Translations under genes and position numbers: made by a program
NCBI GenBank assembly: GCA_030018875.1
Contig: JASEHK010000029.1
Span: 1-12,873 of the forward strand
Length of the DNA stretch: 12,873 bases
From: Endomicrobiia bacterium
GTDB lineage: Bacteria; Elusimicrobiota; Endomicrobiia; PHAN01
Direction: 5' to 3'
Shown here: positions 1 through 8,272 of the stretch, one piece after another
Layout: every line of letters begins with the position of its first letter
Numbering within the stretch: the stretch's first letter is position 1
The notes under the pieces: generated by a model
What the model was told of the DNA's origin: nothing
What the model saw: only the letters and a program-made list of their open reading frames with translations
Databases searched by the model: none

Positions 1-195
1 GCGCTTGTGTCGGCCGGCGACGATTCTTTGGACGATAAGATAGAAGATGTCGTCAAAGTCCCGTCCGTCGAAGAATTCGTGTCGCCGCTTATAAATGTCA
101 TACCTTTGCAGCTCTTCGCTTACTATTGTTCCGTGCTGCGCGGCAACGATGTTGACCAGCCCAGGAATCTCGCTAAGTCGGTTACGGTGGAGTAG
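1..195 (+). CDS. glmS: Glutamine--fructose-6-phosphate aminotransferase, C-terminal end (partial)
   Basis: This is the last 64 residues of GlmS; the 5' part lies outside the window and the frame is open from base 1. GlmS makes glucosamine-6-phosphate from fructose-6-phosphate and glutamine in the cytoplasm, the first step towards UDP-GlcNAc for peptidoglycan. The sequence shows the end of the second SIS (isomerase) domain: a PLQLFAYY helix, then [18 protein letters not shown], which is the near-invariant C-terminus of the family. The lysine in LAKSVTVE (codon 175-177) corresponds to the lysine known in E. coli GlmS to form the Schiff base with the sugar. The stop is at 193-195 and acpS begins about 13 bp later, so the two are probably co-transcribed. 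An internal GTG at 7 is in frame but is not a real start. Confidence 0.95.
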   Translation, partial: ALVSAGDDSLDDKIEDVVKVPSVEEFVSPLINVIPLQLFAYYCSVLRGNDVDQPRNLAKSVTVE

Positions 196-208
196 AAAAA
201 AAGATATG

Positions 209-547
209 ATGAAAGGCATCGGCATAGATATCGTCGAGGTCGGGCGCATAGCGCGTCTCGCCCGCGACGGCAAATTCTTGAAAAAAATTTATACCGAAGA
301 AGAGATAATCTACTGCGGCTCGAAAAAAAACTCGGCACAGCATTACGCCGTTCGTTTCGCGGCCAAGGAAGCCGTATGGAAGGCGCTAAAAAAGCGTTCC
401 CGCGGACTTACGCACAGGGACATCGGCATAAGAAACGATTCCGACGGCAGACCTCGAGTGTACATAAAAAATCGTCCCGCCCGCGGCGTTACAATTTCTC
501 TGACTCACACCAAAGAATACGCGGCGGCTTTCTGTGTCGTCGAATGA
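209..547 (+). CDS. acpS: Holo-[acyl-carrier-protein] synthase
   Basis: AcpS transfers the 4'-phosphopantetheine arm of coenzyme A to the serine of apo-ACP, activating it for fatty acid synthesis. The 112-residue product has the usual length for this trimeric, single-domain family. Visible hallmarks are GIGIDIVEVGRI near the N-terminus (Asp7 binds Mg2+), RFAAKEAVWKAL at about 49-60 (Glu54 is the second metal ligand) and ISLTHTKEYAAAF at about 96-108. Two adjacent ATGs occur (206 and 209); I took 209 because it puts the GIGID motif at the normal distance from the N-terminus, but 206 is equally possible. No strong Shine-Dalgarno is seen, only a GGAG at 189-192 inside the end of glmS, so translation may be coupled to glmS. 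The gene overlaps nnrD by 14 bp, a common acpS-nnrD neighbourhood. Confidence 0.93.
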   Translation: MKGIGIDIVEVGRIARLARDGKFLKKIYTEEEIIYCGSKKNSAQHYAVRFAAKEAVWKALKKRSRGLTHRDIGIRNDSDGRPRVYIKNRPARGVTISLTHTKEYAAAFCVVE

Positions 548-1445
548 TTTGCGAAACTCAATAAAATTCCTTCCCGTCAGACGAAAAAAAACCCATAAAT
601 ACGATTACGGGAGCGTGCTCATTGCGGCGGGCTCTCTTAAATATCCCGGCGCGGCCGCGCTCTGCGCTTGCGCCGCGCTTAAATCCGGCGCAGGAATGGC
701 GACTCTGGCCTTTCCGCGCTACATTTATCGCGCTGTCGCTCCCAAGGCGCCGCCGGAGATAGTCCTTATGCCGCTTCCCGACGGAGGCGCGGGCTTTTTG
801 AATATGTCTTGCGTACGGTCGCTTGAAAAAAAAATAACTTCGGGACGCTTCGACGCCGTCGCGGCGGGCTGCGGTATGGGAGTTTCCCGCGCCGCGGCGT
901 CATTCGCGGGATTTCTGAACATGAGTTTTCGCGGGCGGGTCGTGCTTGACGCCGACATGCTTAATTCCATCGCGCTTTTCGCCCGCCCTTCGGGATGGCC
1001 TGAACGATGCGGCGGGTCTGTATTCCGTAATGACCGCGCGATATTTACCCCGCACATTGGCGAAGCCGCCAGGCTTTTGGGAGTATCGTCCGACGAGATA
1101 TCCGCCGACAGAAAAAAATCCGCCGCCTCTATTGCCCGCCGTTACGGCTGCGTTTGCGTTCTGAAAGGAGCCGGAACCGTAATCTCCGACGGTAAACGCT
1201 CCATCGTCAATGCGACCGGAAACCCGGGTATGGCCACCGCCGGTTCAGGCGACGTACTTGCCGGCGTAGCGGCCGCGCTTGCCTGCGTTTACGAAAATAT
1301 ATTCGACGCCGCGGTTGCGGCCGCACGGATACACGGTATGGCCGGAGATATCGCCGCCGACAAGGTCTCAGAGACATCTTTGATGGCATCGGACATACTC
1401 GAAAGTCTGCCCGCCGCGTTCAGGCGTTTCGAGCCGCCGCGATGA
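534..1445 (+). CDS. nnrD: ADP-dependent (S)-NAD(P)H-hydrate dehydratase (YjeF C-terminal / carbohydrate kinase-like)
   Basis: This is a metabolite-repair enzyme that dehydrates damaged NADH/NADPH hydrates using ADP. The ribokinase-like fold is recognisable from YDYGSVLIAAGS at about 23-34, the ALKSGAGM segment at about 48-55, VVLDADMLN at about 136-143, IFTPHIGEAARLLG at about 170-183, VLKGAGTVISDG at about 209-220 and NPGMATAGSGDVLAG at 230-244, where Asp240 is the expected catalytic base. The product has 303 residues and lacks the N-terminal NAD(P)HX epimerase (NnrE) domain that many bacteria fuse to it, so an epimerase would have to be elsewhere. The start is GTG at 534, inside the 3' end of acpS; a TTG at 549 is a shorter alternative, and the first sure homology begins near residue 22. 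The overlap suggests translational coupling to acpS. Confidence 0.92.
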   Translation: MSSNDLRNSIKFLPVRRKKTHKYDYGSVLIAAGSLKYPGAAALCACAALKSGAGMATLAFPRYIYRAVAPKAPPEIVLMPLPDGGAGFLNMSCVRSLEKKITSGRFDAVAAGCGMGVSRAAASFAGFLNMSFRGRVVLDADMLNSIALFARPSGWPERCGGSVFRNDRAIFTPHIGEAARLLGVSSDEISADRKKSAASIARRYGCVCVLKGAGTVISDGKRSIVNATGNPGMATAGSGDVLAGVAAALACVYENIFDAAVAAARIHGMAGDIAADKVSETSLMASDILESLPAAFRRFEPPR

Positions 1446-1473
1446 AGTCGCATGGCGAACTCTCCCGAAAGTT

Positions 1474-1501
1474 TTGTTTTTCAGGCATAAATTTATAGAA
1501 T
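1474..1501 (+). promoter_or_regulatory. Possible sigma70-type promoter before the aconitase gene
   Basis: The 63-bp gap between nnrD and the aconitase gene is AT-rich and holds TTGTTT (1474-1479) and TAGAAT (1496-1501) separated by 16 bp. Transcription would begin about at the ATG at 1509, giving a leaderless or nearly leaderless message. No Shine-Dalgarno precedes that ATG, which agrees. The boxes are imperfect and short motifs arise by chance, so this is a suggestion only. Confidence 0.3.
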
Positions 1502-1508
1502 AACACCG

Positions 1509-3473
1509 ATGACCTCTCCTGAAAATCTCACACGGAAAATAATAAAAGCGCACTTGGCTGCGGCCTATCTGCCGCCCGCCGCCGGCGCCGACGTAAAAAT
1601 CAAAATAGACCAGACGCTCACTCAGGACGCCACGGGCACTCTGGCATATCTTCAGTTCGAGGCCATCGGTCTTGGGCGGGTGCGCACCGAACTCTCCGTG
1701 TCATACGTGGATCACAACACCCTTCAGACCGGATTCGAAAACGCCGACGACCACAGGTATCTGGCGGCCGCGGCCTCAAAATACGGAATAATTTTTTCGC
1801 CGGCCGGCAACGGAGTGTGCCACCAGATTCACCTCGAAAACTTCGCCGCGCCGGGAAAAACCCTGATAGGCTCCGACAGCCACACTCCGACGGCGGGCGG
1901 CATAGGTATGCTTGCCTTCGGCGCAGGCGGTCTCGACGTGGCCTGCGCTATGGCGGGCGAGCCGTTCACGATAAAAATGCCCTCCGTCGTCGGCGCGCGC
2001 CTGACGGGCAAGCTCAAAGTATACGCCACCGCAAAAGACGTCATACTCGAAATACTGCGCCGTCTGACGGTAAAAGGCGGCGTCGGCAAGGTCATGGAGT
2101 ATTTTGGCCCCGGCGTCAAAACTCTTTCGGCGCCCGAGCGCGCCACGATAGCCAATATGGGCGCCGAGCTCGGCGCCACGACGTCGGTCTTTCCCGCCGA
2201 TGAAGTCACGCGCAAGTTTATGCGCGAGGCCGGCCGCCTGTCCGATTTCAGATTATTGTCCGCCGACGCCGGCGCCAAATACGACGAAGTCGTCGAAATA
2301 GATCTATCGTCGGTGGAAGCTCTTGCCGCCGCTCCTCATAGTCCCGACAACGTAAAGAAGCTCTCCGAAATAGCGGGACTCAAGGTTGACCAGGTTTGTA
2401 TAGGCAGTTGCACGAACTCTTCTCTGGCGGACATGGTCGCTGTCGCCCGCATACTCAAGGGAAAAAAAGTCCATCCGAATGTCTCCTGCGTTGTTTCGTG
2501 CGGCTCGCGGAATGTTCTGTTGACCTTGGATAAAAATGGATTTCTGTCCGATATAATAAAAAGCGGCGCGCGTCTGATGGAATGCGCCTGCGGCCCGTGC
2601 ATAGGCATGGGGCAGGCCCCGTCGTCGGGCGCCGTCAGCGCCAGGACATTCAACAGGAATTTTGAAGGGCGCTCGGGCACACTTGATGCGGGCGTATATC
2701 TGGTGAGCCCCATCACGGCGGCTCTCGCGGCCGTGTGCGGAAAGTTCGTTGACCCCAAAAAATACATAAAGAAAAGCCTGTCCGGCGCGTTGCCGCGTCT
2801 CGATGTGAGTCGGGATATGTTTGTTCGGCCGTCGAAGAAGCCGTCATTCGTCGAGATAAAGCGGGGGCCCAACATCAGGCCTCTGCCCGCGTTCGGAGAG
2901 TTTCCAACTTCTCTTGAAGGCGACGTCTTGATAAAACTTCCCGACAATATCTCCACCGACCACATATTGCCCGCCGGCGCAAAGATATTGCCGCTTCGTT
3001 CGAACATTCCGGCCATATCCGAGCACACGCTCTCAGCCGTGGACGCCGGCTTTGTAAAAAGGGCCCGGGAAAAATCGGGCGGTATCGTCGTAGCCGCCCA
3101 GAACTACGGACAGGGTTCGTCGAGGGAGCACGCCGCGCTTGCGCTGAAATATCTCGGGGTAAATCTGGTCATAGCAAAATCTTTTTCAAGAATACATCTG
3201 GCCAATCTCGTGAACTTCGGAGTTCTTCCGGCCGTGTTCGCCGACAAAGCCGACTACGACTCCATTGCGCAGGGTGACCGAGTAATCGTTGAAAATCTCA
3301 CCGCCCCCGACGGAGTTCTTGGCGCAACTCTTACGGCGCGCCTCCCGCGCCTGAAGCGTTCCATTACTCTGGAAGTCAAACTATCCGAGCGCGACCGCGA
3401 AATAGTCAGGGTCGGCGGATTGCTTAATTACATAAGAAAAAAAACCGCTGACAGCGAGGGCAAAACATCATGA
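1509..3473 (+). CDS. Aconitate hydratase, short (Aquifex-type) single-chain form
   Basis: Aconitase interconverts citrate and isocitrate in the TCA cycle through a [4Fe-4S] cluster. The 654-residue chain holds the large aconitase/IPM-dehydratase region (about 1-410) and a C-terminal swivel domain (about 465-620). Cluster ligands are visible as IGSCTNSS (Cys301) and CACGPCIG (Cys361, Cys364). Substrate-loop motifs are IDQTLTQDATGT (about 33-44), GSDSHTPTAGG (121-131) and NYGQGSSREHAAL (532-544) in the swivel. The chain is much shorter than the roughly 900-residue AcnA/AcnB enzymes and matches the compact Aquifex-like class that joins LeuC- and LeuD-like parts in one chain. The N-terminus beginning at 1509 fits the family. 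No clear Shine-Dalgarno is present. Its stop overlaps the next start by 4 bp (ATGA at 3470-3473). A homoaconitase or isopropylmalate isomerase role is a less likely alternative. Confidence 0.93.
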   Translation: MTSPENLTRKIIKAHLAAAYLPPAAGADVKIKIDQTLTQDATGTLAYLQFEAIGLGRVRTELSVSYVDHNTLQTGFENADDHRYLAAAASKYGIIFSPAGNGVCHQIHLENFAAPGKTLIGSDSHTPTAGGIGMLAFGAGGLDVACAMAGEPFTIKMPSVVGARLTGKLKVYATAKDVILEILRRLTVKGGVGKVMEYFGPGVKTLSAPERATIANMGAELGATTSVFPADEVTRKFMREAGRLSDFRLLSADAGAKYDEVVEIDLSSVEALAAAPHSPDNVKKLSEIAGLKVDQVCIGSCTNSSLADMVAVARILKGKKVHPNVSCVVSCGSRNVLLTLDKNGFLSDIIKSGARLMECACGPCIGMGQAPSSGAVSARTFNRNFEGRSGTLDAGVYLVSPITAALAAVCGKFVDPKKYIKKSLSGALPRLDVSRDMFVRPSKKPSFVEIKRGPNIRPLPAFGEFPTSLEGDVLIKLPDNISTDHILPAGAKILPLRSNIPAISEHTLSAVDAGFVKRAREKSGGIVVAAQNYGQGSSREHAALALKYLGVNLVIAKSFSRIHLANLVNFGVLPAVFADKADYDSIAQGDRVIVENLTAPDGVLGATLTARLPRLKRSITLEVKLSERDREIVRVGGLLNYIRKKTADSEGKTS

Positions 3474-5992
3474 AAGCCGTAATAATGGCAGGCGGATTCG
3501 GCACGCGTCTGAGGCCTCTTTCCACCAACATTCCCAAACCCATGGTTCCGATGGCCAACATACCCATGCTTGAGCACATCGTCGAGCTTCTTAAATCCCA
3601 CGGGTTCAACGAAATGATAATGATGCTTTACTACCAGCCCGAATCCATTACCTCTCATTTCGGCGACGGCTCCAAGTTCGGCGTCAAAATAGAATATCTC
3701 AAGCCAGATTCCGACCTGGGCACCGCCGGCTGCGTAAAGTTTACCGAGGACAAACTCAGGGAGCGTTTCCTCGTAATATCCGGTGACGTCCTCACGGACT
3801 TCGACATAACCGCGGCGCTTGAGTACCATCGGCAAAAAAACGCCGTCGCCACGCTGGTGCTTACCCGCGTGGAAAACCCCTTGGCCTACGGTGTCGTGAT
3901 AACTTCTCCCGACGGAAAAATAGAAAGATTTCTCGAGAAACCGTCGTGGGGCGAGGTGTTTTCCGACACGATAAACACCGGCATATACGTGCTTGAGCCG
4001 AGTGTTTTCGACTACATCCCCGCCGGCAAGAACTTCGATTTTTCCAAAGACCTTTATCCCGCCATTCTCGCCGACGACAAAGGTCTTTACGGCTACATCG
4101 CTACGGGCTACTGGAAGGACATCGGCAATCTCGACGAATACCGCCTCGGGCATTACGACATTCTCGAGGGCAAGGTGAAGGTCAAGTTGCGCGGATCTGC
4201 GGTCCGCCGCAAGGACGCCGAGATATTTACCGGCGAGAACGTCAAGATAGTGTCCGACGCCGAAATCGAGTCCGGCGTCGTCATAGGTTCGGGCGTTGTA
4301 ATCGAAAGCGGAGCGAAAATCTCGCGCAGCGTCATCGGCGACAACGTAACGATAAAATCGGGCGCGTCCGTATCCGGCTCGATAATATGGTCGGGCTCGA
4401 CGGTGGGGGAAGGCGCGCGCCTCAAGGAAAGCGTGGTCGGTTACAATGTTTTGATAGGCAATAAAGCGGTCATTCAGGTCGGCACCGTCATAAGCGACGA
4501 AACTAATATAGGCGACGGAGCCACCATCCGCGCCGGCGTAAAAATCTGGCCGCACAAAACAGTGGAAAGCGGCTCGACTCTCTCGACGTCTCTGATATGG
4601 AGCGACAAATGGAACAAGGCGCTCTTCGGAACGTGGGGCATCGCGGGATTGGCGAACATCGAGATAACGCCCGAGTTCGCCACCAAAGTCGGCGCCGCCT
4701 ACGGCGCGTATCTCGGAAAGGGCGCGTATGTCATAACCTCACGCGACGCCCACCCCGCCTGCCGGATGATAAAACGCACGATGATATCGGGCCTGCTCTC
4801 CGCCGGAGTGCGCGTGGGAGATTTACAGACCGCGCCGATGCCGGTCTTCCGTTATGAAATCGGCAAAGAAGGCGAGGCCGGAGGCATTCACGTGAAGATG
4901 TCGCCGAAAGACCCGCGCATAATGGACATCAAATTTTTCGACGCGAACGGCGACGACATTTCCATACAGCAGGAAAAGGCCATAGAGCAGATGTTCCTCC
5001 GCGAGGACTTTAAGCGCGCGCATCCCGACGAGATAGACGAGGTCGTCGTTCCGCCTCGCGCCGCCGAGTATTACCGCACCGGATATTTGAAGACCATCAA
5101 CAAGGACGTCATCCGCGCGGGCAAGATGAAAGTCGTCATAGATTACGCGTACTCCACGGCCGCTCTGATATTCCCCGGGATATTCGGAAAACTTGGCGTG
5201 GAGGTCATCGCGCTGAACTCGTATATTGACCCGCAGAAAGTCACCATATCCTTCGCGGAGCGCAGAAAATATCTTGAGCAGCTCTCCGACATCGTAACCA
5301 CCCTCGACGCAGACGTCGGTTTTATGATAGACAACGGCGCCGAGCGCGTTTATATCGTGGACGAAAAGGGGAAGATAATCCCCAATGAAACGGCCCAGAT
5401 ACTCACCGCGCTTCTGGCAATGAAGACCTATAAAAAAGGCGCCATCGCCGTTCCCGTCAATTCGTCCTGTGTTATAGATGAACTCGCCGCCTCGCACGGC
5501 TTCGAGGTTTTGCGCACGCCGACACTGCCCAAAAATATGATGCGCTACGCCCATCGTCCCGACGTGGTTTTCGTCGGAAACACGATAGGCGGATATATTT
5601 TCCCCGAGTTCCAGTGCGCTTTCGACGCGCTTTACTCGATAGGCAAGATACTCGAGATGATGTCGGCTCTCGGCGTCCGTCTGAATCGTCTCGCCCGCGA
5701 GATACCGACTTTTGAGATATTGCACGAGAGGGTTCCGTGCCCGTGGGACAAAAAAGGCGCCGTGATGAGAAAGGCCATAGAACACGCCAAAGACAAGCGG
5801 CACGAACTCATTGACGGCGTCAAAATTTATCTCAGTAAGACCGATTGGATTTTGATGCTGCCCGACGCCGAAGAGAGCTATTTCCATCTCTGGGCCGAGA
5901 CGAGAGGTGTCAAGTCATCGGGCAAACTCATAGAAGAATATTCCAACAAAATCAAAGAGTGGCGACAGGACTACAAAGTAGGCAGGGGTTAG
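3470..5992 (+). CDS. ManC-like NDP-sugar pyrophosphorylase fused to a degenerate phosphomannomutase domain
   Basis: The 840-residue protein has three parts. Residues 1-235 form a nucleotidyltransferase: AGGFGTRLRPLS (7-18) with IPKPMVP (21-27), a GD pair at 105-106 and TINTGIYVLEP at 167-176. Residues about 250-375 are left-handed beta-helix repeats (GSGVVIESGAKISRSVIGDN and similar). Residues about 380-840 resemble phosphomannomutase, but its active-site signatures have decayed: GTWGIAG at 387-393, KMSPKDP at 476-482 where TASHNP is usual, DNGAER at 621-626 in place of the DGDADR metal loop, and PDAEESYFHLWAE at 798-810 in place of the phosphate loop. The family is annotated as mannose-1-phosphate guanylyltransferase/phosphomannomutase; the exact sugar cannot be read from sequence. 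GAGGG at 3456-3460 is a good ribosome site. The last five codons and the stop lie in a repeat (5977-6018). Confidence 0.88.
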   Translation: MKAVIMAGGFGTRLRPLSTNIPKPMVPMANIPMLEHIVELLKSHGFNEMIMMLYYQPESITSHFGDGSKFGVKIEYLKPDSDLGTAGCVKFTEDKLRERFLVISGDVLTDFDITAALEYHRQKNAVATLVLTRVENPLAYGVVITSPDGKIERFLEKPSWGEVFSDTINTGIYVLEPSVFDYIPAGKNFDFSKDLYPAILADDKGLYGYIATGYWKDIGNLDEYRLGHYDILEGKVKVKLRGSAVRRKDAEIFTGENVKIVSDAEIESGVVIGSGVVIESGAKISRSVIGDNVTIKSGASVSGSIIWSGSTVGEGARLKESVVGYNVLIGNKAVIQVGTVISDETNIGDGATIRAGVKIWPHKTVESGSTLSTSLIWSDKWNKALFGTWGIAGLANIEITPEFATKVGAAYGAYLGKGAYVITSRDAHPACRMIKRTMISGLLSAGVRVGDLQTAPMPVFRYEIGKEGEAGGIHVKMSPKDPRIMDIKFFDANGDDISIQQEKAIEQMFLREDFKRAHPDEIDEVVVPPRAAEYYRTGYLKTINKDVIRAGKMKVVIDYAYSTAALIFPGIFGKLGVEVIALNSYIDPQKVTISFAERRKYLEQLSDIVTTLDADVGFMIDNGAERVYIVDEKGKIIPNETAQILTALLAMKTYKKGAIAVPVNSSCVIDELAASHGFEVLRTPTLPKNMMRYAHRPDVVFVGNTIGGYIFPEFQCAFDALYSIGKILEMMSALGVRLNRLAREIPTFEILHERVPCPWDKKGAVMRKAIEHAKDKRHELIDGVKIYLSKTDWILMLPDAEESYFHLWAETRGVKSSGKLIEEYSNKIKEWRQDYKVGRG

Positions 5993-6075
5993 TAGGCAGG
6001 GATTAGTAGGCAGGAGTCAGGGAAAGACGAAACCTTAATATCGCCCTAATCCCTGCCTACTAACCCCTGACTACT
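5977..6075. repeat. Tandem 14-bp repeats forming a 30-bp inverted repeat
   Basis: Three head-to-tail 14-bp units stand at 5977-5990, 5991-6004 and 6005-6018; the first two are AGTAGGCAGGGGTT and AGTAGGCAGGGATT and the third begins AGTAGGCAGGAGTC. The first 30 bases (5977-6006) reappear as a reverse complement at 6046-6075 with 29 of 30 matching, around a 39-bp spacer. The array covers the stop codon and last codons of the ManC-like gene and ends 17 bp before the next start. RNA from it would fold into a long hairpin between the two genes. There is no T-run after the stem, so it does not look like a normal terminator; a dispersed intergenic repeat is the simplest reading. Confidence 0.85.
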
Positions 6076-6092
6076 GTCCACGGGAGACGATT

Positions 6093-7538
6093 ATGGCAAA
6101 AATCAAATTCGGCACGTCGGGCTGGCGCGCCGTCATAGCCGATGATTTCACATTCGCCAATGTAAGGATAGTGGCGCAGGCCATAGCCGACTATGTAAAA
6201 TCGAAGAACCGCCGCGGCCCGTCGGTCATCGTCGGAGGCGACACCCGTTTTCTTTCCGAGAAGTTCGCCGAAGCCGCGACCGAAGTCCTTTGCGCCAACG
6301 GCGTAAAGACCTTCCTCTGTAACCGCGATACTCCCACGCCGGTCATATCTTTTGAAATAATCCGTCGGAAACTCGACGGCGGCATCAATTTTACCGCGAG
6401 CCACAACCCTTTCCAATACCAGGGGATTAAGTTCTCGCCCGCCTCCGGCGGCCCGGCCACGCCGGAGATAACCCGCGCTATCGAAATCGCCTCGGAGTCC
6501 CCGCGGCTGAAAGTCAGGACGGCGGACCTCAAAGAGGCCGCCCACGGCAAACTGCTTGAGACGATAGATCCGTCTCAGGCGTATCTCAAATACATAAAAT
6601 CCCTGGTTGATTTCGACGCCATAAAAAAATCAAAAGTAAAAGTCGCCGTTGATATTCTGCACGGAACGGCGCGGGGTTATCTGGACGTTCTTCTCGACGA
6701 CGCCGGCGCCGCCTCGGCCGTAATGGGCCAGGAAAGAGACGTGCTCTTCGGCGTGACCGGAACGCCCGAGCCCAACAAGGCAAACTTGAAAAAACTCGTC
6801 GAAACTATGAAGGGCCAAAAGCTTAACCTGGGACTTGCCGCCGACGGAGACGCCGACAGATTCGGCATCATAGACGAAGACGGAACATTCCTTACGCCGA
6901 ACTCGGTGATATCGCTTATTCTGTGGCATCTCGTCAAAACGCGCGGCTACAAAGGGCTTGCCGCGCGCTCCGTTATGACCACTCATCTTATAGACCGCGT
7001 CGCGGCCCATCTGGGCGTTGAGGTGGTCGAAACACCCGTGGGCTTCAAATATATCGGCGAGGTAATGCTAAAAGAAAACTCGGTCTATCCGTCGAAAAAA
7101 GGCGATTTTATTATCGGCGGCGAAGAGTCGGGGGGACTTACCGTAAGGGGCCACGTGCCCGAAAAAGACGGGATACTCGCCTGTCTGCTCGCGCTTGAAG
7201 TCGTGGCCGTCAACCGCCGGACTCTTAAAGAGACACTCGCCGAGATAATGTCGGCCGCCGGCGCGATATATTCCGACCGCCTGAACTTTCACCTCGAACC
7301 CCGTCAGATGGATTCCCTCAGGCAGCGCCTGGCCAAATCTCCGCCCAAAGAAATCGGCGGCCTGAAGGTTAAAAAAATCGTCACTCTCGACGGACACAAG
7401 TTCATATTCGACGACGACTCCTGGATGGGCGTGCGCATGTCCGGCACCGAACCTGTCGTGCGGCTTTACGTGGAATCCGACAAGGAGAGCAAGATTAAAA
7501 AACTCGCCGATATAGGCGAGGATTTTGTCAAGTCTTAA
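6093..7538 (+). CDS. Phosphomannomutase/phosphoglucomutase (alpha-D-phosphohexomutase)
   Basis: This 481-residue enzyme converts hexose-6-phosphate to hexose-1-phosphate, feeding NDP-sugar synthesis. All four active-site signatures are intact: GTSGWRA at 7-13, TASHNP at 101-106 (Ser103 is the phosphorylated serine), DGDADR at 251-256 (Mg2+ loop), GGEESGG at 342-348 (sugar recognition) and RMSGTEP at 448-454 (phosphate binding). Length and domain order match the bacterial family. Whether glucose, mannose or glucosamine phosphates are preferred cannot be decided from sequence. GGGAG at 6082-6086 lies 6 bp before the ATG. Standing next to the ManC-like protein, whose own mutase domain has lost these residues, it is a good candidate to supply that protein's substrate. 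The DUF502 gene starts 5 bp after the stop. Confidence 0.93.
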   Translation: MAKIKFGTSGWRAVIADDFTFANVRIVAQAIADYVKSKNRRGPSVIVGGDTRFLSEKFAEAATEVLCANGVKTFLCNRDTPTPVISFEIIRRKLDGGINFTASHNPFQYQGIKFSPASGGPATPEITRAIEIASESPRLKVRTADLKEAAHGKLLETIDPSQAYLKYIKSLVDFDAIKKSKVKVAVDILHGTARGYLDVLLDDAGAASAVMGQERDVLFGVTGTPEPNKANLKKLVETMKGQKLNLGLAADGDADRFGIIDEDGTFLTPNSVISLILWHLVKTRGYKGLAARSVMTTHLIDRVAAHLGVEVVETPVGFKYIGEVMLKENSVYPSKKGDFIIGGEESGGLTVRGHVPEKDGILACLLALEVVAVNRRTLKETLAEIMSAAGAIYSDRLNFHLEPRQMDSLRQRLAKSPPKEIGGLKVKKIVTLDGHKFIFDDDSWMGVRMSGTEPVVRLYVESDKESKIKKLADIGEDFVKS

Positions 7539-7543
7539 AAACC

Positions 7544-8272
7544 ATGGGCACCGAGCATAAATCAGCGCAAAGAAACTTTACCCGCAACATAATCACGGGA
7601 CTTGTGGCGATACTCCCTCTGTGGATTACGCTGAATATCCTCTGGCTACTCTTTAAACTCGTCAGCGGCGTGTTCACTCCCGTTGTTTCCCCCGTATTCA
7701 GTATTTTTTTCGCCGCCGCGGAAAGCGATTTTTTGAGCCGCTTCACGAGTTTCGCGCTTACCATAGGCGTGGTCTGGGCTGTCGGAGCGATAGCCACGAA
7801 TATCGCCGGAAGAAAGCTTCTGGCGCGTATTGAGAAATATATAATCCGCGTTCCGATTTTAAAGGAAATATACGTTTCGGTGCGCAAACTCACGGATTTG
7901 ATATTCAATAAAAAGACGGCTTTCCGTCGGGTGGTTATGATAGAATATCCCCGTCGCGGCATTTATTCTCTGGGCTTCGTGACATCCGAATCCGTCGGAG
8001 AGATTCAGCGCAAGACGTCCGAGGAAGTGCTGAATGTGTTCGTGCCGAGCACTCCGAATCCGACCACGGGCTTTCTGTTACTCGTCCCGCGCAAAGACAT
8101 TATAACCCTTGAAATGAGTGTTGACGACGCCGTGAAACTTATTATCACGGGCGGTCTTATGACCCCGCCCGACGCCTCACATCGGGACTCCGAGGAACTT
8201 AAATCTGATCCCGACCTTGCCAAATCCGCTACCCCTCTCGCTATCGAAAACCAAAACGGAGGAAGGCCATGA
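7544..8272 (+). CDS. DUF502 family two-TM membrane protein
   Basis: The 242-residue product is an inner-membrane protein of the DUF502 family, whose function is not established. It begins with a short basic stretch (RNFTRNIITG), a first membrane helix at about 15-40 and a second at about 66-88. The family-typical segment RVPILKEIYVSVRKLTD follows at 102-118, and later FVPSTPNPTTGFLLLVPR at about 166-183. The tail after about residue 205 is polar, low in conservation and probably disordered. A ribosome site is not obvious; the ATG lies 5 bp after the preceding stop, so translation may be coupled. Its last codons overlap the start of the Crp-like gene by 4 bp. Whether membrane protein and regulator act together cannot be told from this sequence. 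Confidence 0.85.
   Translation: MGTEHKSAQRNFTRNIITGLVAILPLWITLNILWLLFKLVSGVFTPVVSPVFSIFFAAAESDFLSRFTSFALTIGVVWAVGAIATNIAGRKLLARIEKYIIRVPILKEIYVSVRKLTDLIFNKKTAFRRVVMIEYPRRGIYSLGFVTSESVGEIQRKTSEEVLNVFVPSTPNPTTGFLLLVPRKDIITLEMSVDDAVKLIITGGLMTPPDASHRDSEELKSDPDLAKSATPLAIENQNGGRP

Noticed and set aside
325..840. A8-A9 runs in acpS and nnrD considered as frameshift or slippage sites
   Set aside because: Both genes read through the runs in one frame with intact family motifs, and similar runs occur in most lysine-rich parts of the window.
3428..4555. Long minus-strand open frame (375 codons) opposite the ManC-like gene
   Set aside because: Its translation is low in recognisable motifs and mirrors the codon pattern of the plus-strand gene, which has clear domains over the same bases.
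4823..5887. Minus-strand open frame of 354 codons
   Set aside because: It lies wholly opposite the fused mutase domain and shows no family motif.
5977..6018. Three repeat units considered as a small CRISPR array
   Set aside because: The units are contiguous, 14 bp long and have no spacers; no cas genes are present.
5977..6075. Inverted repeat considered as a rho-independent terminator
   Set aside because: The stem is long but carries a 39-bp spacer and no T-run on either side; the tandem structure fits a dispersed repeat better.
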